Positions 62,475-64,000 of a stretch of 64,000 bases of DNA are shown here, in pieces. Where the stretch lies: NCBI GenBank assembly GCA_040766665.1, contig JAXGQD010000005.1:166379-230378 (forward strand), written 5' to 3'. The stretch is from JAXGQD01 sp040766665 (GTDB lineage: Bacteria; Bacillota; Clostridia; Saccharofermentanales; Fastidiosipilaceae). The position numbers and the translations under genes are program-made. The first letter of the stretch is position 1. Every line of letters starts with the position of its first letter. Under the pieces are notes generated by a model that worked only from the letters and a program-made list of their open reading frames with translations, was not told where the DNA came from and ran no database searches.

Positions 62475-63400
62475 AAACTGTTTCTCCTTAAATTAAGCAG
62501 GTATAGCACAGCCATACGCACGGCCACACCATTAGTGACTTGTTCCGCTATCACGGATTGTGAGGAATTGTAGAGCGAGGAGCTGATTTCGACACCGTGA
62601 TTGGCCGGTCCGGGGTGCATGACAAGCGCATGGGGTTTGGCCAGCTTCATGCGTTCTTCATTGAGTCCGTAAAAACGACTGTATTCGGCAATCGAGGGAA
62701 AGAGGGCTGATTTCATGCGCTCTAATTGGATACGTAAACCCATGACGACATCGGCCCCCTCTAAGGCTTCTTCTACATGTTTGCAGTAGTGTGCGTTACT
62801 GGCTTTTATGTCAGCCGGCATCATCGATGAGGGTCCGCTGACAAACACATTTGAACCTAATTTATCAAGCGCTATCAAATTGCTGCGAAATACGCGCGAA
62901 TGTAGACAGTCTCCCACAATGGCTACCTTTAAGTTTTCCAGGCTTCCCAGGTGCTCGCGCATGGTGAACAAGTCTAAAAGGCTTTGGGTCGGATGCTCAT
63001 GCATGCCGTCACCTGCGTTAATCACCGAGGCATTGACGCGGTTTGCTAAGAAAGCGGCTGCACCGGATTGATTATGTCTCATTACGATAAAGTCGGTAGC
63101 CATGCGGTCAATGGTTATGGCCGTGTCCAGTAAGGTCTCCCCTTTATTGACAGATGAACCGGAACCGGAAACATTGGCGCTGGCAGCACCCATGTATTTA
63201 GCTGCCATCTCGAAAGAAAGTCGGGTTCTTGTACTGTTCTCAAAAAAGAGCGTGATGACGGATTTTCCCTGTAGATGTGCTGTTTTTTTACTGGGGCTGG
63301 CCATGACCTTTTTCATATTCTGGGCATTGTCCAGAATCAGGTATATCTCTTCAGCACTGAGTTCTGCCATGCCCAGTAAGTCTTTGGACTGTAAATTCAT
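62471..63400 (-). CDS. pyrB: Aspartate carbamoyltransferase catalytic subunit
   Basis: PyrB joins carbamoyl phosphate and aspartate. The carbamoyl-phosphate site FFENSTRTRLSFE, the loop SVNKGETLLDT, NAGDGMHEHPTQSLLD and MHPGPANHG are all present. Length is 309. No pyrI regulatory gene follows, consistent with a Bacillus-type unregulated trimer. It overlaps pyrR and pyrC by 4 bases each (ATGA). Confidence 0.97.
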   Translation of the reverse strand: MNLQSKDLLGMAELSAEEIYLILDNAQNMKKVMASPSKKTAHLQGKSVITLFFENSTRTRLSFEMAAKYMGAASANVSGSGSSVNKGETLLDTAITIDRMATDFIVMRHNQSGAAAFLANRVNASVINAGDGMHEHPTQSLLDLFTMREHLGSLENLKVAIVGDCLHSRVFRSNLIALDKLGSNVFVSGPSSMMPADIKASNAHYCKHVEEALEGADVVMGLRIQLERMKSALFPSIAEYSRFYGLNEERMKLAKPHALVMHPGPANHGVEISSSLYNSSQSVIAEQVTNGVAVRMAVLYLLNLRRNSL

Positions 63401-63957
63401 TGCTCTTTCTCCTCGGGTTCACTGCTGTCTAAAAGCACAACCTGATCCTGGCTGTCTATCTCATTGACCTCGACACTGATTAATTCACTGCTGGATGTGG
63501 GGACATTTTTGCCGATAAAATCAGGGCGAATGGGCAACTCACGATGGCCTCGATCTATCAATACCGCTAACTGAATCGCTTTGGGCCTGCCCATATCAAA
63601 GAGCGCTTCGATGGCTGAGCGAACCGTACGGCCGGTAAAAAGCACATCATCGACCAAGACCACGCGCACTTGCTGCAAGTCACAGGATATCTGTGTGCCT
63701 GTGACAACAGGATCCTCAGAGAGTAAGCTCAAATCATCCCGATAAAAAGTAATATCAAGCACTCCTACAGCAGGACTTTGTCCTTCGATGTCTTTTATCT
63801 TAGCGGCAATTCTTCTGGCCAGAGGTACACCTCTTCTTTGAATACCGACTAGATACACATCCGCAGTGCCTTTGTTCACTTCGACGATTTCGTGTGCAAT
63901 GCGAGTCAAAGCCCGATCCATGGCTTGCTGATCCATAATTTTCGCTTTTATTTGCAT
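63397..63957 (-). CDS. pyrR: Pyrimidine operon attenuation regulator/uracil phosphoribosyltransferase PyrR
   Basis: PyrR binds UMP/UTP and a leader hairpin to favour termination of pyr transcription, and has weak uracil phosphoribosyltransferase activity. The PRPP loop VVLVDDVLFTGRTVRSA, RRGVPLARRIA and LIDRGHRELPIRPDF are diagnostic. Length is 186. It is the first gene of the operon pyrR-B-C-F-carB-K-D-E, directly behind an attenuator-like terminator. Confidence 0.96.
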   Translation of the reverse strand: MQIKAKIMDQQAMDRALTRIAHEIVEVNKGTADVYLVGIQRRGVPLARRIAAKIKDIEGQSPAVGVLDITFYRDDLSLLSEDPVVTGTQISCDLQQVRVVLVDDVLFTGRTVRSAIEALFDMGRPKAIQLAVLIDRGHRELPIRPDFIGKNVPTSSSELISVEVNEIDSQDQVVLLDSSEPEEKEQ

Positions 63958-63985
63958 GGGTTTCCTTTCTGCGGTGACTGCGACA

Positions 63986-64000
63986 TAAAAAAACCTTCGC
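63986..64000 (-). terminator. 3' edge of a pyr-operon attenuator, cut by the window
   Basis: Reading the minus strand into pyrR, GCGAAGG is followed by seven T residues about 30 bases before the pyrR start. This is the descending arm and T-run of a terminator lying upstream of the start codon, as in PyrR-controlled attenuators. The rest is outside the window. Confidence 0.6.

Noticed and set aside
1..64000. CRISPR array, toxin-antitoxin pair, defence island, biosynthetic cluster or prophage
   Set aside because: I found no spaced direct repeats, no transposase or phage structural genes, and no two-gene toxin-antitoxin arrangement; nearly all of the window is recognisable housekeeping sequence.

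Overview
The window is a dense stretch of bacterial core chromosome. I see no insertion sequence, prophage, CRISPR array, rRNA or resistance island. Gene content and signals point to a Gram-positive of class Clostridia (Firmicutes/Bacillota), and an Oscillospirales-like lineage is my best guess. The reasons are: LL-diaminopimelate aminotransferase (DapL); PyrK/PyrD1B dihydroorotate dehydrogenase with PyrR; a T-box leader; an L19 leader; RecX/RecA/CinA next to FtsK, RimO and PgsA; a phosphofructokinase paired with a DUF3842 gene; strong GGAGG ribosome binding sites; and no outer-membrane genes. The species cannot be named from the sequence alone.

Layout. 1-3.7 kb (+): translation/ribosome cluster trmD(partial)-HAD phosphatase-rplS-rbgA-rnhB-yraN. 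3.8-13 kb (+): PLP aminotransferase, purB, GntR regulator, cysteine desulfurase-thiI, a small unknown gene, glyA, rarA. 13-18.8 kb: PHP phosphatase (-), M18 aminopeptidase, an unknown basic membrane protein, Xer recombinase (-), archaeal-type asd, and a 67-residue membrane protein (-). 18.8-21.9 kb: leuA (-) behind a T-box leader, divergent from lexA (+). 21.8-31.7 kb (-): SDR-miaB-mutS-mutL-miaA-hfq run, preceded by a flavin disulfide reductase. 31.7-35.4 kb (+): phosphofructokinase-DUF3842, ECF S-component, dapL. 35.4-42.2 kb (-): acpP, rnc, smc-ftsY-carA. 42.3-52.4 kb (-): tRNA-Trp, proC-rnhA-nudF-ftsK-cinA-recA-recX-rimO-pgsA. 52.4-64 kb: mutY (+), then the pyr operon pyrR-pyrB-pyrC-pyrF-carB-pyrK-pyrD-pyrE-like and a YgjP-type metalloprotease gene (-).

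How the genes work together. Pyrimidine synthesis is nearly complete but split: carA sits about 20 kb from carB, translationally coupled to ftsY. DNA repair is heavily represented (mutS/mutL, mutY, recA/recX, lexA, rarA, rnhA/rnhB). recA and lexA share a near-identical box just after their promoters, probably the SOS operator. Two genes (asd and dapL) feed the lysine/diaminopimelate branch.

The most striking anomalies are single-base frame disruptions in three normally intact genes (recA, carB, pyrC), all in the right-hand 19 kb; assembly error is the simplest explanation. Others are an unusually short-stemmed leucine T-box before leuA, a T-box-like sequence before mutY, a divergent Hfq whose gene overlaps lexA by 75 bases, and a pyrE-position gene with an altered PRPP-binding loop. 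I did not find a clear undescribed multi-gene system.
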